Source: Acidobacteriota bacterium (GTDB taxonomy: Bacteria; Acidobacteriota; Thermoanaerobaculia; Thermoanaerobaculales; Thermoanaerobaculaceae). From it: a DNA stretch of 64,000 nt. Every line of letters starts with the position of its first letter. The first letter of the stretch is position 1. Of this stretch, positions 8,721-17,526 are shown piece by piece. Under the pieces are notes generated by a model. That model was not told where the DNA came from, made no database searches, and saw nothing but the letters and a program-made list of their open reading frames with translations. Position numbers and translations under genes: made by a program. The stretch spans positions 1 to 64,000 of the forward strand of contig PMLC01000029.1 in NCBI GenBank assembly GCA_003158745.1, written 5' to 3'.

Positions 8721-9902
8721 GTGCGAACGGCCTGGTTCATCGCGGCAAGGCTGCTCCGGAGGCGCGAGACCGCCCTCCTGAGGACGAGTGCGCTCGCGGC
8801 GTTGCTGGCCGTGGCGCTCGGCGTCGCCTCGCTGGTCGTTGTGCTGGCACTGATGAGCGGCTACTCCGCGGCTCTCCGGGCAGGAGTGCTCGCTGCGAGC
8901 GGGCACCTTGTGATTCTCACGACCCCCGGCCTTCCGGCGGACCAGATTGCCGCGGCCGCGACGCGTGTCGCCGCGGTCCCGGGGGTGACCCGGGTTGGCA
9001 CGGTCGTGTACCTCCCCGGAATGCTCTTCCCGCGCACCGGTGGGAGCGCGGAGCTGGTGAGCGTCCGCGCAGGCTCTTCGCCGCCTCCGTTCGCCCACGT
9101 CCGGATCGCTGATGTCGGGGGGCCGCTTCCAGTCGCCGTGGGGCTCGGTGTTGCGCGCAGGCTCGGCGCGCGGGACGGCGATGTGCTGGCACTCCAGGTG
9201 GTGACCGGAGGTGCGCCCCGGGCCGTCACGGTGCGGGTCGGGCAGATATTTTCGACCGGTTTCGCCGAGCTGGACGAGCGGTTCATGGTGGCGGACCTAG
9301 CCGGCCTGCGCCGCCGCGTGTCGTCGTTGCCTGTGGGCGGCCTCGAGGCGTGGCTAGCTGACCCGGACCGAGCCGAAGCGCTGCGCGATCGGGTCGAGGC
9401 GGCGTGCGGCAAGGGATCCATCGTCACCACGTGGCAGGAGAGCAACCGCAACCTCTTCGCCGCGCTGCGCTGGCAGAAGATCTCCCTGGGGCTCGTGCTC
9501 TCGCTCGTGCTCGGGGTCGGCGCTTTCGAAGTGGCGTCCGCGCTCGTGGTCATGGTGACCGAGAAGCGGCGGGCGTTCGGCGTGCTGCTTGCGCTCGGAG
9601 GGCCGCCGAGTCTGGTCCGGCGGACGATCGTGCTGGCCGGGGCAGCGCTCGGTGGCGCCGGAGTCCTGGCTGGAGTGGGGTTGGGCGTGCTCGTCGTGCT
9701 CGTGCTGACGGTGCTCGGCATCCCCCGATTCCCTCCGGACATCGCCAGTATCTACATGGTTGATACCATCCCGTTGCGGCTTCTCCCTGGGGACCTTGCC
9801 TTCGTCCTGGGGCTGAGCATGGTCGAGGTCGTGCTGGCCGCAATGTTGCCCGCGAGTCGGGCCTCGCGCCGAGAACCCGTCGAGGTGCTGCGGTGGGTCT
9901 GA
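8721..9902 (+). CDS. FtsX/LolC-type ABC transporter permease
   Basis: A 393-aa integral membrane subunit of the MacB/FtsX/LolC superfamily. There is one N-terminal membrane helix (about residues 20-45), a periplasmic domain to about residue 250, and three C-terminal helices. The order and the conserved region ALVVMVTEKRRAFGVLLALGG match LolC/LolE, where the complex moves lipoproteins to the outer membrane. FtsX has the same fold but is shorter, about 300 aa. No ATPase gene (LolD or FtsE) is next to it. The downstream LytM gene overlaps by 10 bp; this pairing recalls FtsX with EnvC. I lean to LolC-like by length, with FtsX-like function possible. Confidence 0.78.
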   Translation: MRTAWFIAARLLRRRETALLRTSALAALLAVALGVASLVVVLALMSGYSAALRAGVLAASGHLVILTTPGLPADQIAAAATRVAAVPGVTRVGTVVYLPGMLFPRTGGSAELVSVRAGSSPPPFAHVRIADVGGPLPVAVGLGVARRLGARDGDVLALQVVTGGAPRAVTVRVGQIFSTGFAELDERFMVADLAGLRRRVSSLPVGGLEAWLADPDRAEALRDRVEAACGKGSIVTTWQESNRNLFAALRWQKISLGLVLSLVLGVGAFEVASALVVMVTEKRRAFGVLLALGGPPSLVRRTIVLAGAALGGAGVLAGVGLGVLVVLVLTVLGIPRFPPDIASIYMVDTIPLRLLPGDLAFVLGLSMVEVVLAAMLPASRASRREPVEVLRWV

Positions 9903-10972
9903 ACGACGGGACGTTGTGGGAGGTGCAGTGGCACCCCGGGGGCGGCGGCTCGCTCCGTCGGTTGGTGCTGACGCGGCGCAGTCTTCGCCGCGTGCTCATC
10001 GGGCTCGGGTTCATCGGTCTCCTCGTCGTGGTCGTGATGAGCGCCCTCCCGGTAGGTCTCAAGGGCTTCCTGACCTCGTTCACCGTTGACGCCGCGAAGC
10101 GCGAGAATCGTGCTCTGACGGTTCAGGGCGAGTCGCTTCGTGAGCAGGCCTTGACGGCGGCGGCCCGCGCTTACGACCTCATCCAGCGCGGCCGTCGCAC
10201 GGCATGGGCCCTCGGGACCTCCAGCAAGTCCTGGCAGGAAGCCTGTCCGCCGCCGCCCCAGCAAGGCACGAGCGACCGGGAGGTTCTGGACTGGATCTCC
10301 AAGGGTGGGGACCGCCTCGAGGCGCTGGGGTCCGATCTGGCCACGGCAGGAGGGGGTTCGCCGCGGTGCCCGCTGCCGGCGATGCCCATGGGGGCTCCGC
10401 TGGACCGGCTCAGCGCCGTCCCCGTGTCCCTCTTCGGCTGGCGGCAGTCCCCTTTTACCGGCAAGACCGTGGCCCAGTACGGGATCATTCTGGCTGCGCC
10501 CGAGGGCGAGGTGGTCCACGCCACCGGGGCCGGGCAGGTTCTGTTTGCCGGTGGTGTGAGAGAGCGCAAGGCTAACGAGTGGACGCGCTTCGGCAATGTC
10601 GTCGTGATCGACCACGGCGGCGATGTCGCGACCGTCTTCGGTCACCTGCGCGACGTGCTAGTCAAACGCGGCCAGGTGGTCGCCCGGGGTGACCGTGTTG
10701 GCACCGTGGGCCAGACCGGTTGGACTCAGGTTCCCGCACTGTATTACGAGTTGCGATGGCCCGTTTCGGGCGGGAGCCGCCCGATCGACCCGGGGATGGT
10801 GACGATCTCGCTGCCGGTCGAGGACCTCGACGCGCGCCTTGCGGATCCGACTGCCGGGCTGCCAGCCGGCTGGGCGCTGCTCGAGCACCTCGTAGGCAGC
10901 GGCCTCTCCAGGGGGCCGGCCCACAGGCCCGTCCGTCACGATCCCCAGCATGCGCCCCGCCCCTCGCCCTGA
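9893..10972 (+). CDS. M23/LytM-domain protein with degenerate zinc site
   Basis: A 359-aa protein with one N-terminal membrane helix (about 28-48), a periplasmic linker, and a LytM domain near residues 180-300. Catalytic M23 enzymes use a HxGxD motif, a HxH motif and other ligands. Here the first site reads AQYGII (His and Asp lost) and the last reads ALYYELR (first His lost); only the FGHL histidine is left. It should therefore be a non-hydrolytic regulator, like EnvC or NlpD, which activate amidases. The 10-bp overlap with an FtsX/LolC-type permease suggests the two act together at the cell wall. The C-terminal 50 residues are low-complexity. Confidence 0.82.
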   Translation: MGLNDGTLWEVQWHPGGGGSLRRLVLTRRSLRRVLIGLGFIGLLVVVVMSALPVGLKGFLTSFTVDAAKRENRALTVQGESLREQALTAAARAYDLIQRGRRTAWALGTSSKSWQEACPPPPQQGTSDREVLDWISKGGDRLEALGSDLATAGGGSPRCPLPAMPMGAPLDRLSAVPVSLFGWRQSPFTGKTVAQYGIILAAPEGEVVHATGAGQVLFAGGVRERKANEWTRFGNVVVIDHGGDVATVFGHLRDVLVKRGQVVARGDRVGTVGQTGWTQVPALYYELRWPVSGGSRPIDPGMVTISLPVEDLDARLADPTAGLPAGWALLEHLVGSGLSRGPAHRPVRHDPQHAPRPSP

Positions 10973-10980
10973 ACCTGCCG

Positions 10981-11215
10981 ATCCAGGTTCCCAGGTTCGA
11001 AGGTCCGAAGGTTCAAGACGAGCAGAGGAGCACGGGTGCAGAGGAGCGGAGGAGCTAAGGACGGCGGAGGAGCAGAGGAGCAAGGGAGCAGCGGGGCTCA
11101 GGATGGCAGAGGAGCAGAGGAGCGTGGGAGCCGAGGAGCGACAGACGGCTCAGCTCGACGTTCTTGCTTTCTCCTCTGCACCTCAGCCCCTCTGCTCCTC
11201 TGCTGGTAGGGCGGG
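10981..11215. repeat. Short tandem repeats: GGTTCGAA then GAGGAGCA families
   Basis: The gap of 343 bp before gcvT is largely repeat. About three GGTTCGAA-like units (10985-11012) are followed by many degenerate GAGGAGCA units to about 11140. The complement of the latter (CTCCTCTGC...) follows to about 11215. The opposing halves could form a hairpin that separates the LytM gene from gcvT. No glycine-riboswitch-like sequence was recognised here. Confidence 0.65.
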
Positions 11216-11315
11216 GGAGCGCCGGCGAACGTGAGAGGGTGCCGACGGTGGTGTTGCTGGCCTGAGCGGGGCGGTGATACGCTTCACAATCGGCGTGTCC
11301 GCGCCGGGAGGGCCG

Positions 11316-12422
11316 ATGGACGAGCCACACCTCAAGCGAACCCCACTGTACGAATGCCACGTTGAGGCGAAGGCGCGCATCGTGCCGTTCGCCGGCTTCG
11401 AGATGCCGGTGCAGTACGCGGGGGTGCTGGAGGAGCACCGGGCGGTGCGCACCGCCGTCGGGCTCTTCGACGTCTCGCACATGGGCGAGATCGAAGTCAT
11501 AGGACGTCGCGCGCTGGACTTCGTCCAGTACGTGACCTGCAATGACGCATCGAAGCTCACCGTCGGACGCGCCCAGTACTCGGGTCTCATGACCCCGCGC
11601 GGCACCTTCGTGGACGACCTCCTCGTCCACAAGATGTCCGATGAGCACTACTTCCTCGTCGTCAACGCGGCCAACAAGGACAAGGACTATGCCTACCTCT
11701 GCGCTCAATTGGTGGGCTTCGACGGCGCGGACGTGGTCGATCGCTCGAATGACTACGCGCAGATTGCCGTCCAGGGGCCGAAGGCGCTCCCGACTCTGCA
11801 GAAGCTCACCGTGACCAACCTGGGCGAGATCAAGTACTACCGGTTCGTCCATGGCGCGGTCGATGGTGCCGCGGCGATCATCGCCCGCACCGGCTATACG
11901 GGGGAGGACGGCTTCGAGATCTACGTGGCGCCCGGCGACGCGCCGCGCCTCTGGCGGAAGCTGCTCGCCGCGGGGGCGGAGTTCGGCATCGTCCCTGCCG
12001 GCCTCGGGGCCCGCGACACGCTCCGGTTCGAGGCGTGCATGCCGCTTTATGGCAACGACATCGACGACACGACGACGCCGTTCGAAGCCGGACTGGACTG
12101 GATCGTCAAGCCGGACAAGGGCGGCTTCCTCGGGCGCGAGGCGCTCCTCCGGCAGCGGGGAGACGGCATCCGCCGCAAATTGACGGGGTTCGAGATGACG
12201 GGCCGCGGCATCGCCCGGCATGGGTACCCGATCTGGGCCGGCGGCAAGGAGGTCGGAACGGTCACCTCGGGCACGCACTCGCCGACCCTCGGGAAAGCGC
12301 TCGGGATGGGGTACGTTCCAGTGAGACTCTCCGAGGTCGGCTCGTCGTTCGAGGTCGAGATTCGAGAACAAAAGGTAGCAGCTCGGGTCGTGGAGATGCC
12401 GTTCTACCGCCGCGCGCGGTAG
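11316..12422 (+). CDS. gcvT: Glycine cleavage system T protein (aminomethyltransferase)
   Basis: T protein of glycine decarboxylase. It takes the aminomethyl group from lipoyl-GcvH and makes methylene-tetrahydrofolate plus ammonia. Conserved stretches include the N-terminal TPLYECHVEAKARIVPFAGF, the DVSHMGEIE motif and AARDTLRFEACMPLYGND. At 368 aa it is normal. The track ORF starts earlier, but ATG 11316 has a GGGAGGG Shine-Dalgarno. First of four genes in the order T-H-PA-PB. Confidence 0.96.
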   Translation: MDEPHLKRTPLYECHVEAKARIVPFAGFEMPVQYAGVLEEHRAVRTAVGLFDVSHMGEIEVIGRRALDFVQYVTCNDASKLTVGRAQYSGLMTPRGTFVDDLLVHKMSDEHYFLVVNAANKDKDYAYLCAQLVGFDGADVVDRSNDYAQIAVQGPKALPTLQKLTVTNLGEIKYYRFVHGAVDGAAAIIARTGYTGEDGFEIYVAPGDAPRLWRKLLAAGAEFGIVPAGLGARDTLRFEACMPLYGNDIDDTTTPFEAGLDWIVKPDKGGFLGREALLRQRGDGIRRKLTGFEMTGRGIARHGYPIWAGGKEVGTVTSGTHSPTLGKALGMGYVPVRLSEVGSSFEVEIREQKVAARVVEMPFYRRAR

Positions 12423-12444
12423 CGGATTGCGAGAGGAGCAGGGC

Positions 12445-12834
12445 ATGGCACAACCGAACGATCGTCTCTATACGAAGACGCACGAGTGGGTGAAGGTCGC
12501 CGGCGGCGAAGCCTCCGTCGGCATCACCCAGTACGCACAGGAGCAGCTGGGCGACGTCGTCTTCGTCGAGCTTCCGGCCGCCGGCAAGAAGGTGGACAAG
12601 GGTGCGGCGCTGGGAAACATCGAGTCCGTGAAGGCCGTCTCGGAGGTCTTCTCCCCGGTTGCCGGCGAGGTGACCACCGCCAACGGCGAGCTCGAGGCCC
12701 ACCCCGAGCTCATCAACCGGGATCCCTACGGCGGCGGCTGGCTTGTGCGGCTCTCGGTCGCCCCCGGCGCTTCGGACGGGCTCATGGACGCCGCGGCGTA
12801 CGAGGCGTTCCTCGCCGAAGAGGGCGCGCACTGA
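12445..12834 (+). CDS. gcvH: Glycine cleavage system H protein
   Basis: The lipoyl-carrying shuttle of glycine decarboxylase, 129 aa. The lipoylated lysine is in GNIESVKAVSEV. ATG 12445 is preceded by GAGGAGCAGGGC, a good ribosome site; the earlier TTG in the track is unlikely. The stop overlaps the start of gcvPA by one base (TGATG), so the two are translationally coupled. The lipoyl group is re-oxidised by lipoamide dehydrogenase, probably lpdA at 20.7-22.1 kb. Confidence 0.97.
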   Translation: MAQPNDRLYTKTHEWVKVAGGEASVGITQYAQEQLGDVVFVELPAAGKKVDKGAALGNIESVKAVSEVFSPVAGEVTTANGELEAHPELINRDPYGGGWLVRLSVAPGASDGLMDAAAYEAFLAEEGAH

Positions 12835-14189
12835 TGCACCGCTACCTGGCGGGGGAGGACGATCGCCGGAAGATGCTGGATGCGGTCGGGTGCGCCTCGG
12901 TGGAGGAGCTGCTCGCCTCGATCCCGCAGGAAGTGCGCTGCGGGGCCCTTGACCTGCCGCCGGCGGCCAGCGAGGAGGAGGTTCGCCGACAGTTCTGGGC
13001 ATACGCGATCGCCAACTCGGCGCCCGAGTGCTTCGCGAGCTTCCTGGGCGCGGGCGTCTACCGGCACATCGCTCCCGCGGTCGCCGACGCGATGCTGCAG
13101 CGGGGCGAGTTCTTCACCGCGTACACGCCCTACCAGCCCGAGGTCAGCCAGGGTACGCTCCAGGCTGTCTTCGAGTTCCAGACGTTCGTGTGCCAGCTCA
13201 CCCAGCTCGACGTCGCCAACGCCTCGCTCTACGACGGCGCGACGGCGGTTGTCGAGGCCGTGATGATGGCAGCCCGCGTGCTGCCCAAGCGGCGCAGGGT
13301 GGTGGTGGCGGGCGCCTTCCACCCCGATTGGAGCGCTGTGCTCGACACATACTGTGAGCCGATGGGGTTGGCGATCACCCGGGTCGGCTGGGGCGCCGAC
13401 GGCCGAGTGGATGGGGGAGAGCTTGCGGGCGCGCTCGGCAACGACGTCTGTGCGGTGGTGGTGCAGTCGCCGAACTTCCTCGGTGTTGTCGAGGACCTCA
13501 GCACGCTCGGCCCGGCCATCGCGGGTTCGGGCGCGCTCGGCGTTCACGCGGTCGCAGAGGCCACGTCGCTCGGTTTGCTAGCGCCCGGCGGCCGGTTCGG
13601 CTTCGACGTCGTGTGCGGCGAGATGCAGGCGTTCGGACTCCCTGCTGCCTTCGGCGGCCCGCTGTTGGGGTTCTTCGCGACCAAGCAGGCGCATGTGCGT
13701 CAGATGCCGGGGCGGCTGGTGGGTGAAACTTTGGACTCGAGCGGGCGGCGCGGCTTCGTGCTGACTCTCTCGACCCGCGAGCAGCACATCCGGCGAGCCA
13801 AGGCGACCTCGAACATCTGCACCAACCACGGACTGATGGCCTTGGCGGCGACGATCGTGCTGTCGTTGCTGGGCAGGAAGGGCGTCCGCGACGTGGCGCT
13901 CGCCTCGCATGCCACGGCGGAGTACCTGAAAGCCGGGGTCAGGGACCAGGGGTCAGGGGCCAGGGCAAGGCTCGCGTTCCCGCAGAGCCCGACGTACAAC
14001 GAGTTCCTCGTGTTGCACGACGACCCCGACGTGCTCCTGGCGCGCCTCAAGGCCGAGGGGATCCTCGGCGGCGTGTCCACGACCCGCTTCGGCGACTCGT
14101 GGCCGAAGGGACTCCTCGTTGCGGCCACCGAGCGCAACACGAGAGAAGAGTGCAACCGTCTCCTAGATGCTCTGCGGAGGTTGGGATGA
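12834..14189 (+). CDS. gcvPA: Glycine dehydrogenase (decarboxylating) subunit 1
   Basis: N-terminal half of the split P protein; it pairs with GcvPB to form the PLP-dependent decarboxylase. The frame runs back into gcvH, but ATG 12834 overlaps the gcvH stop and gives a 451-aa protein of normal size. Family segments seen include ASFLGAGVYRHIAP, YTPYQPEVSQGTLQ and TSNICTNHGLMALAA. Near residue 370 an in-frame run of short repeats (13934-13968) encodes VRDQGSGARA. This replaces the usual short loop and seems to be a recent insertion that kept the frame. Confidence 0.95.
   Translation: MHRYLAGEDDRRKMLDAVGCASVEELLASIPQEVRCGALDLPPAASEEEVRRQFWAYAIANSAPECFASFLGAGVYRHIAPAVADAMLQRGEFFTAYTPYQPEVSQGTLQAVFEFQTFVCQLTQLDVANASLYDGATAVVEAVMMAARVLPKRRRVVVAGAFHPDWSAVLDTYCEPMGLAITRVGWGADGRVDGGELAGALGNDVCAVVVQSPNFLGVVEDLSTLGPAIAGSGALGVHAVAEATSLGLLAPGGRFGFDVVCGEMQAFGLPAAFGGPLLGFFATKQAHVRQMPGRLVGETLDSSGRRGFVLTLSTREQHIRRAKATSNICTNHGLMALAATIVLSLLGRKGVRDVALASHATAEYLKAGVRDQGSGARARLAFPQSPTYNEFLVLHDDPDVLLARLKAEGILGGVSTTRFGDSWPKGLLVAATERNTREECNRLLDALRRLG
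13934..13968. repeat. CAGGGGT-family short repeats inside gcvPA
   Basis: Four or five degenerate CAGGGGT/CAGGGAC units in a row lie within the coding frame of gcvPA. The same family recurs in the gap at 62838-62990. The run adds about ten residues to a surface-loop position just before the conserved LAFP segment. Confidence 0.6.
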
Positions 14190-14283
14190 AGACAGTCGTT
14201 CCCCGCCTGCCCGCCCAGTCGACAGTTGACGGTCGACAGTCCCGCCGCAAGAAGAATCCCGTAACCAAGCTCGGAGGTGGCGC

Positions 14284-15765
14284 ATGAACGGCTCGAGGAC
14301 TTTGCGCGAGCCCGAGCGGCTGATCTTCGAACGATCATCGCAGGGCCGCGTCGGCTACCAGCTCCCTGCGCTCGAGGTGCCGCCGGTCGATCCCTCTGCG
14401 ACCTTGCCGGCCGCCCTTCTGCGCGGCGAGATCGAGGGGATGCCCGAGGTAAGCGAGGTCGATGTCGTGCGCCACTTCACGCGTCTGTCGAAGTGGAACT
14501 ACAGCGTCGACGAAGGGCTCTACCCGCTCGGTTCCTGCACGATGAAGTACAACCCGCGCATCAACGAGGAGTTGGCCCGCCTGGCCGGCATCGCCCAGCT
14601 CCACCCCCTCCAGCCCGAGGACCAGGTTCAGGGGGCCCTCGCGCTCATGTGGGAGTTGGAGCAGGCGCTTGTCGCAGTGACCGGCATGCCCAAGGTGACG
14701 CTGCAGCCCGCCGCAGGAGCACACGGCGAGCTCGCCGGAATGCTGATGATCCGCAAGGCACTCATGGACCGGGGCGAGCATCGGAAGCTCGTACTGATAC
14801 CGGACTCGGCCCACGGCACGAACCCTGCTTCGGCGGTTTTCGCCGGTTTCGAGACGGTGGAGATCGCGTCGACGGCCCAGGGGACGCTCGACCTGGCGGT
14901 GCTCGCGAGGCACCTCGACGGAGGCGACGTGGCCGCGCTCATGGTCACCGTCCCAAACACCCTCGGGGTGTTCGAGCCTGAGATCGTCAAGACGGCGGGG
15001 TTGCTCCACGAGAAGGGCGCGTACCTGTACATGGACGGCGCCAACCTCAACAGCTTCGTCGGAATCGCGTACCCGGGGAAGATGGGCGCCGACGCGCTGC
15101 ACATCAACCTGCACAAGACGTTCTCGACCCCTCACGGCGGGGGCGGTCCCGGGGCGGGGCCGGTCGCGGTCTCCCAGGCCCTGGTGTCGTACCTGCCGGT
15201 ACCGACCGTCGAGAAGGTGGGTGGACGCTACACGCTGTCCTACGACCGGCCGAAGAGCATCGGGAAGGTGCGCGGCTTCTACGGGAACTTCGGGATGCTG
15301 GTCCGAGCGCTGGCGTACATCCGCTCCCTGGGGCGGGACGGCCTGAAGTCCATGTCCGAAGGCGCGGTCCTCAACGCGAACTACATCAGGAAGCGGCTCG
15401 AGGGCGACTACCACCTGCAGTACGACGGGCCGAGCCTCCACGAAGTGGTGTTCGACGATACGTTCCAGGCCGCGTCCGGCGTGAAGAACGTGGACATCGC
15501 CAAACGCCTCCTCGACTACGGCTTCCACCCGCCGACGATGTCCTTCCCGCTGATCGTCCACGGTGCGCTCATGATCGAACCCACCGAGAGCGATGGAATC
15601 GACGAGCTGGACGCATTCATCGCGGCGATGAAGACGATCGCCGTGGAGGCGAAGGAGAACCCGGAGCTTGTGAAGGGCGCGCCCTACACCACCCCGGTGG
15701 CGCGGCTCGACGAGGTGAGGGCGGCTCGGCAGCCCGTGCTGCGCTGGCAGAGAACGAAGAGCTGA
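14284..15765 (+). CDS. gcvPB: Glycine dehydrogenase (decarboxylating) subunit 2
   Basis: C-terminal half of the split P protein, carrying the PLP lysine in HINLHKTFSTPHGGGGPG. At 493 aa it is normal for the family. Other family segments are LYPLGSCTMKYNP and HGTNPASA. Shine-Dalgarno CTCGGAGGTGGCGC lies just before ATG 14284. The 94-bp gap to gcvPA holds a few TGACAGT-family repeats (14215-14240). Split P subunits are usual in many thermophiles, Firmicutes and Acidobacteria. Confidence 0.96.
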   Translation: MNGSRTLREPERLIFERSSQGRVGYQLPALEVPPVDPSATLPAALLRGEIEGMPEVSEVDVVRHFTRLSKWNYSVDEGLYPLGSCTMKYNPRINEELARLAGIAQLHPLQPEDQVQGALALMWELEQALVAVTGMPKVTLQPAAGAHGELAGMLMIRKALMDRGEHRKLVLIPDSAHGTNPASAVFAGFETVEIASTAQGTLDLAVLARHLDGGDVAALMVTVPNTLGVFEPEIVKTAGLLHEKGAYLYMDGANLNSFVGIAYPGKMGADALHINLHKTFSTPHGGGGPGAGPVAVSQALVSYLPVPTVEKVGGRYTLSYDRPKSIGKVRGFYGNFGMLVRALAYIRSLGRDGLKSMSEGAVLNANYIRKRLEGDYHLQYDGPSLHEVVFDDTFQAASGVKNVDIAKRLLDYGFHPPTMSFPLIVHGALMIEPTESDGIDELDAFIAAMKTIAVEAKENPELVKGAPYTTPVARLDEVRAARQPVLRWQRTKS

Positions 15766-15818
15766 GGCGGCCTCGCCGGGCACCGTCCGGCTCGGACGAC
15801 ATCGTGGAGGGGGGATTG

Positions 15819-16451
15819 ATGCAGCGCGTGCATGTGTTCGTCGACTATTGGAACTTCCAGCTCCGATGGAATGAGCGCGCCGGCGAGGCGCGCTGCAACT
15901 GGGCCCACCTTCCCGCCGTGCTGCTGGAGAAGCTCGGCACGCTACCGCTGTCGGACGACGTGGACTTCCAGGGGATGCGGGTCTACGCATCGTGCGACCC
16001 CGATGACGAGAACCTGCGCCGCTGGCTGGAGAACTTCCTCGAGCGACAGCCGGGGACCAGCGTTGTGACCCTCGAGCGCCGGCGGCGCTTCGACCACATC
16101 CGCTGCCGCGGCTGCGGGTACGAGACCGGCACCTGCCCCTCGTGCGGGCAGCCGCTCGTGTGGTCGGCGGAGAAAGGGGTCGAAGCGGCCCTGATCACCG
16201 ACCTCTACGAGCTCGCGTGGTCGGATGCTCTCGACGTGGCGATCGTGGTCTCCTCGGACAGCGACTTCGTCTTCCCTGTGGTGGGTCTTCAGGGGCGCGG
16301 AATCAAGGTCGTCAACGCCGCGTGGCGGGGCGCCGGCCAGGAAATCGCGCGCGCGGCCTGGGCGACTCTCGACCTCGACGAGCTGATCCCGCGCCTGGTG
16401 CGCGAGCCGAGCGCCGCCGACCGCAAGGCCGTCGTCGAGACACACCCGTAG
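15819..16451 (+). CDS. NYN-domain (PIN-like) protein with zinc ribbon
   Basis: A 210-aa protein of the NYN/LabA group, a PIN-like fold often linked to RNA cleavage. It opens with VHVFVDYWNFQ, giving the first acidic residue. It has EKGVEAALITDLYEL and then VVSSDSDFVFPV with the last acidic pair, so the putative metal site is intact. Between them a CRGCGYETGTCPSCG zinc ribbon is inserted. ATG 15819 is chosen over GTG 15804 because GGAGGGGGG precedes it at the right distance. It follows gcvPB but is probably unrelated to it in function. The substrate is unknown. Confidence 0.85.
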   Translation: MQRVHVFVDYWNFQLRWNERAGEARCNWAHLPAVLLEKLGTLPLSDDVDFQGMRVYASCDPDDENLRRWLENFLERQPGTSVVTLERRRRFDHIRCRGCGYETGTCPSCGQPLVWSAEKGVEAALITDLYELAWSDALDVAIVVSSDSDFVFPVVGLQGRGIKVVNAAWRGAGQEIARAAWATLDLDELIPRLVREPSAADRKAVVETHP

Positions 16452-16486
16452 GGCAGCGCGTTCGAAGGTCCGCAGGCTGGTGGCAG

Positions 16487-16590
16487 CAGTGAAGAGTTAA
16501 GAGTGAGGAGTTGAGAGTTGGAAGGTAGGGCTGGTCCGTGCTCTGATGGCTTCTTGTCCTCAACTCTTCACTCTGAACTCCTAACTTGCC
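16487..16590. repeat. Inverted GAGTTGA-family short repeats
   Basis: Heptamer-like units (GAGTTAA, GAGTGAG, GAGTTGA, GAGTTGG) run from 16487. Their complements run from about 16558 to the end of the MauE gene. A hairpin across the convergent gap between the NYN gene and the MauE gene is likely and could serve as a two-way terminator. Confidence 0.55.
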
Positions 16591-17024
16591 TGGGGGGAGC
16601 GGTGCTTGGGAGGGAATAGGAGCATGACGAGCGCGGCGACGAGCATCGGGAGATCGCGCAGGACGAGGAACCACGAATTGTGGGTTTCCTGGGCGCTCGC
16701 CGAGAAGCAGCCGCAGGCCACGTCCACGCCGCGCACGGCGTTGATCCCGAGCGCGACCTCGAACATGAGGAGCAGCACGGTGGCCCACAGCGCCGCTGCG
16801 CGGCGCCCGAAGCCCAAGAGCAGGCACGCACCGACGAGCAGCTCGAGCCACGGCATGTAGATCGCCATCAGGTCGATCGGGCCGGCGGGCAGGATCCGGT
16901 ACCCCCAGATGATCGTCACCAGGGGCCGCGGGTCGAGGATTTTGCCCCAGGCGGCGTACAGGAAGATGCCCCCGAGCGCGAGGCCGAGCAGCCGGTGCAG
17001 CCAACGGTTTCGCAGGAAGCTCAC
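16581..17024 (-). CDS. MauE/DoxX-family membrane protein
   Basis: A 147-aa protein with four membrane helices. It matches the MauE/DoxX group: a GKILDPRP segment after the first helix, and a CGCFS cysteine pair in the loop before the last. MauE-type proteins help disulfide or redox maturation of periplasmic proteins. It overlaps the upstream rhodanese-like gene by 4 bp on the same strand, so both are one operon. Together with the diheme and propeller genes, divergent from them, this looks like a small envelope redox locus. Confidence 0.78.
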   Translation of the reverse strand: MSFLRNRWLHRLLGLALGGIFLYAAWGKILDPRPLVTIIWGYRILPAGPIDLMAIYMPWLELLVGACLLLGFGRRAAALWATVLLLMFEVALGINAVRGVDVACGCFSASAQETHNSWFLVLRDLPMLVAALVMLLFPPKHRSPQAS

Positions 17025-17500
17025 CGGGTCTCCCCCCGCTCGAGCGGCAGGCCCGCCGCTTCCCAGGCCGACACGCCTCCCATCAGTACGTTCGGCGGGG
17101 AGAGCCCGCGGCGGTGGAGCTCCTGGGCGAGCAGCTGCTCGATGTCGGCCTCCTCGCTGGCGCCGTACACGACGACGGCGTCAGCAGAGCGCAGCTGCGC
17201 CAGACGATCGGCGGTCAGCTGCTTCTGAAGATCGGTGTAGGAGATCTCCTCCGCGCCGGGCACGTGCCCGACCGCAAACTCGGTTTTTGATCGTGTGTCG
17301 AGGAAGACGACCCTCGGGAGCGAGGTGCGCATCGAGTCGGCGGAGCCGGCGTCGATAAGCTGGAAGTCGACCCCCGTGGCGGGCGGCTCGTGACCCTTGC
17401 CCCACCACGCGAGGTGGCGCCCGGGCACGAGGTTCGCCGCGGTCCCCAGCACCAGGACGGCCACGAGGATCAGGCCGGCATCGCGAAGGAGTCCACGCAT
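17021..17500 (-). CDS. Membrane-anchored rhodanese-like protein without catalytic cysteine
   Basis: A 159-aa protein. One N-terminal helix (RDAGLILVAVLVLG) anchors a periplasmic rhodanese domain with VVFLDTRSKTEFAVGHVPGA and GGVSAWEAAGLPL. The active-site loop, normally with a cysteine, reads VVYGASEEAD, so sulfur transfer is not expected; a binding or scaffold role is more likely. The track ORF runs far upstream; ATG 17500 gives the expected short anchor. It overlaps MauE by 4 bp and is divergent from the diheme gene. Confidence 0.82.
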   Translation of the reverse strand: MRGLLRDAGLILVAVLVLGTAANLVPGRHLAWWGKGHEPPATGVDFQLIDAGSADSMRTSLPRVVFLDTRSKTEFAVGHVPGAEEISYTDLQKQLTADRLAQLRSADAVVVYGASEEADIEQLLAQELHRRGLSPPNVLMGGVSAWEAAGLPLERGETR

Positions 17501-17513
17501 CGCCGCAGGAGGG

Positions 17514-17519
17514 TACCAT
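17514..17519 (+). promoter_or_regulatory. -10 hexamer TACCAT before ATG 17527
   Basis: TACCAT ends 7 nt before the ATG of the diheme gene. A GGAGGG just upstream is 13 nt from the ATG, too far for a usual ribosome site. A leaderless start is therefore possible. Confidence 0.35.
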
Positions 17520-17526
17520 ACCGCCG

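Noticed and set aside
10981-11215. CRISPR or VNTR with coding role
   Set aside because: Units are 7-8 bp, degenerate and opposed in orientation, unlike CRISPR repeats; the gap frames have no start or ribosome site.
10981-11315. Glycine riboswitch before gcvT
   Set aside because: The gap is mostly short repeats and shows no glycine-aptamer-like core by eye.
14335-15990. 551-aa open frame on the minus strand
   Set aside because: Antisense to gcvPB, a shadow frame.
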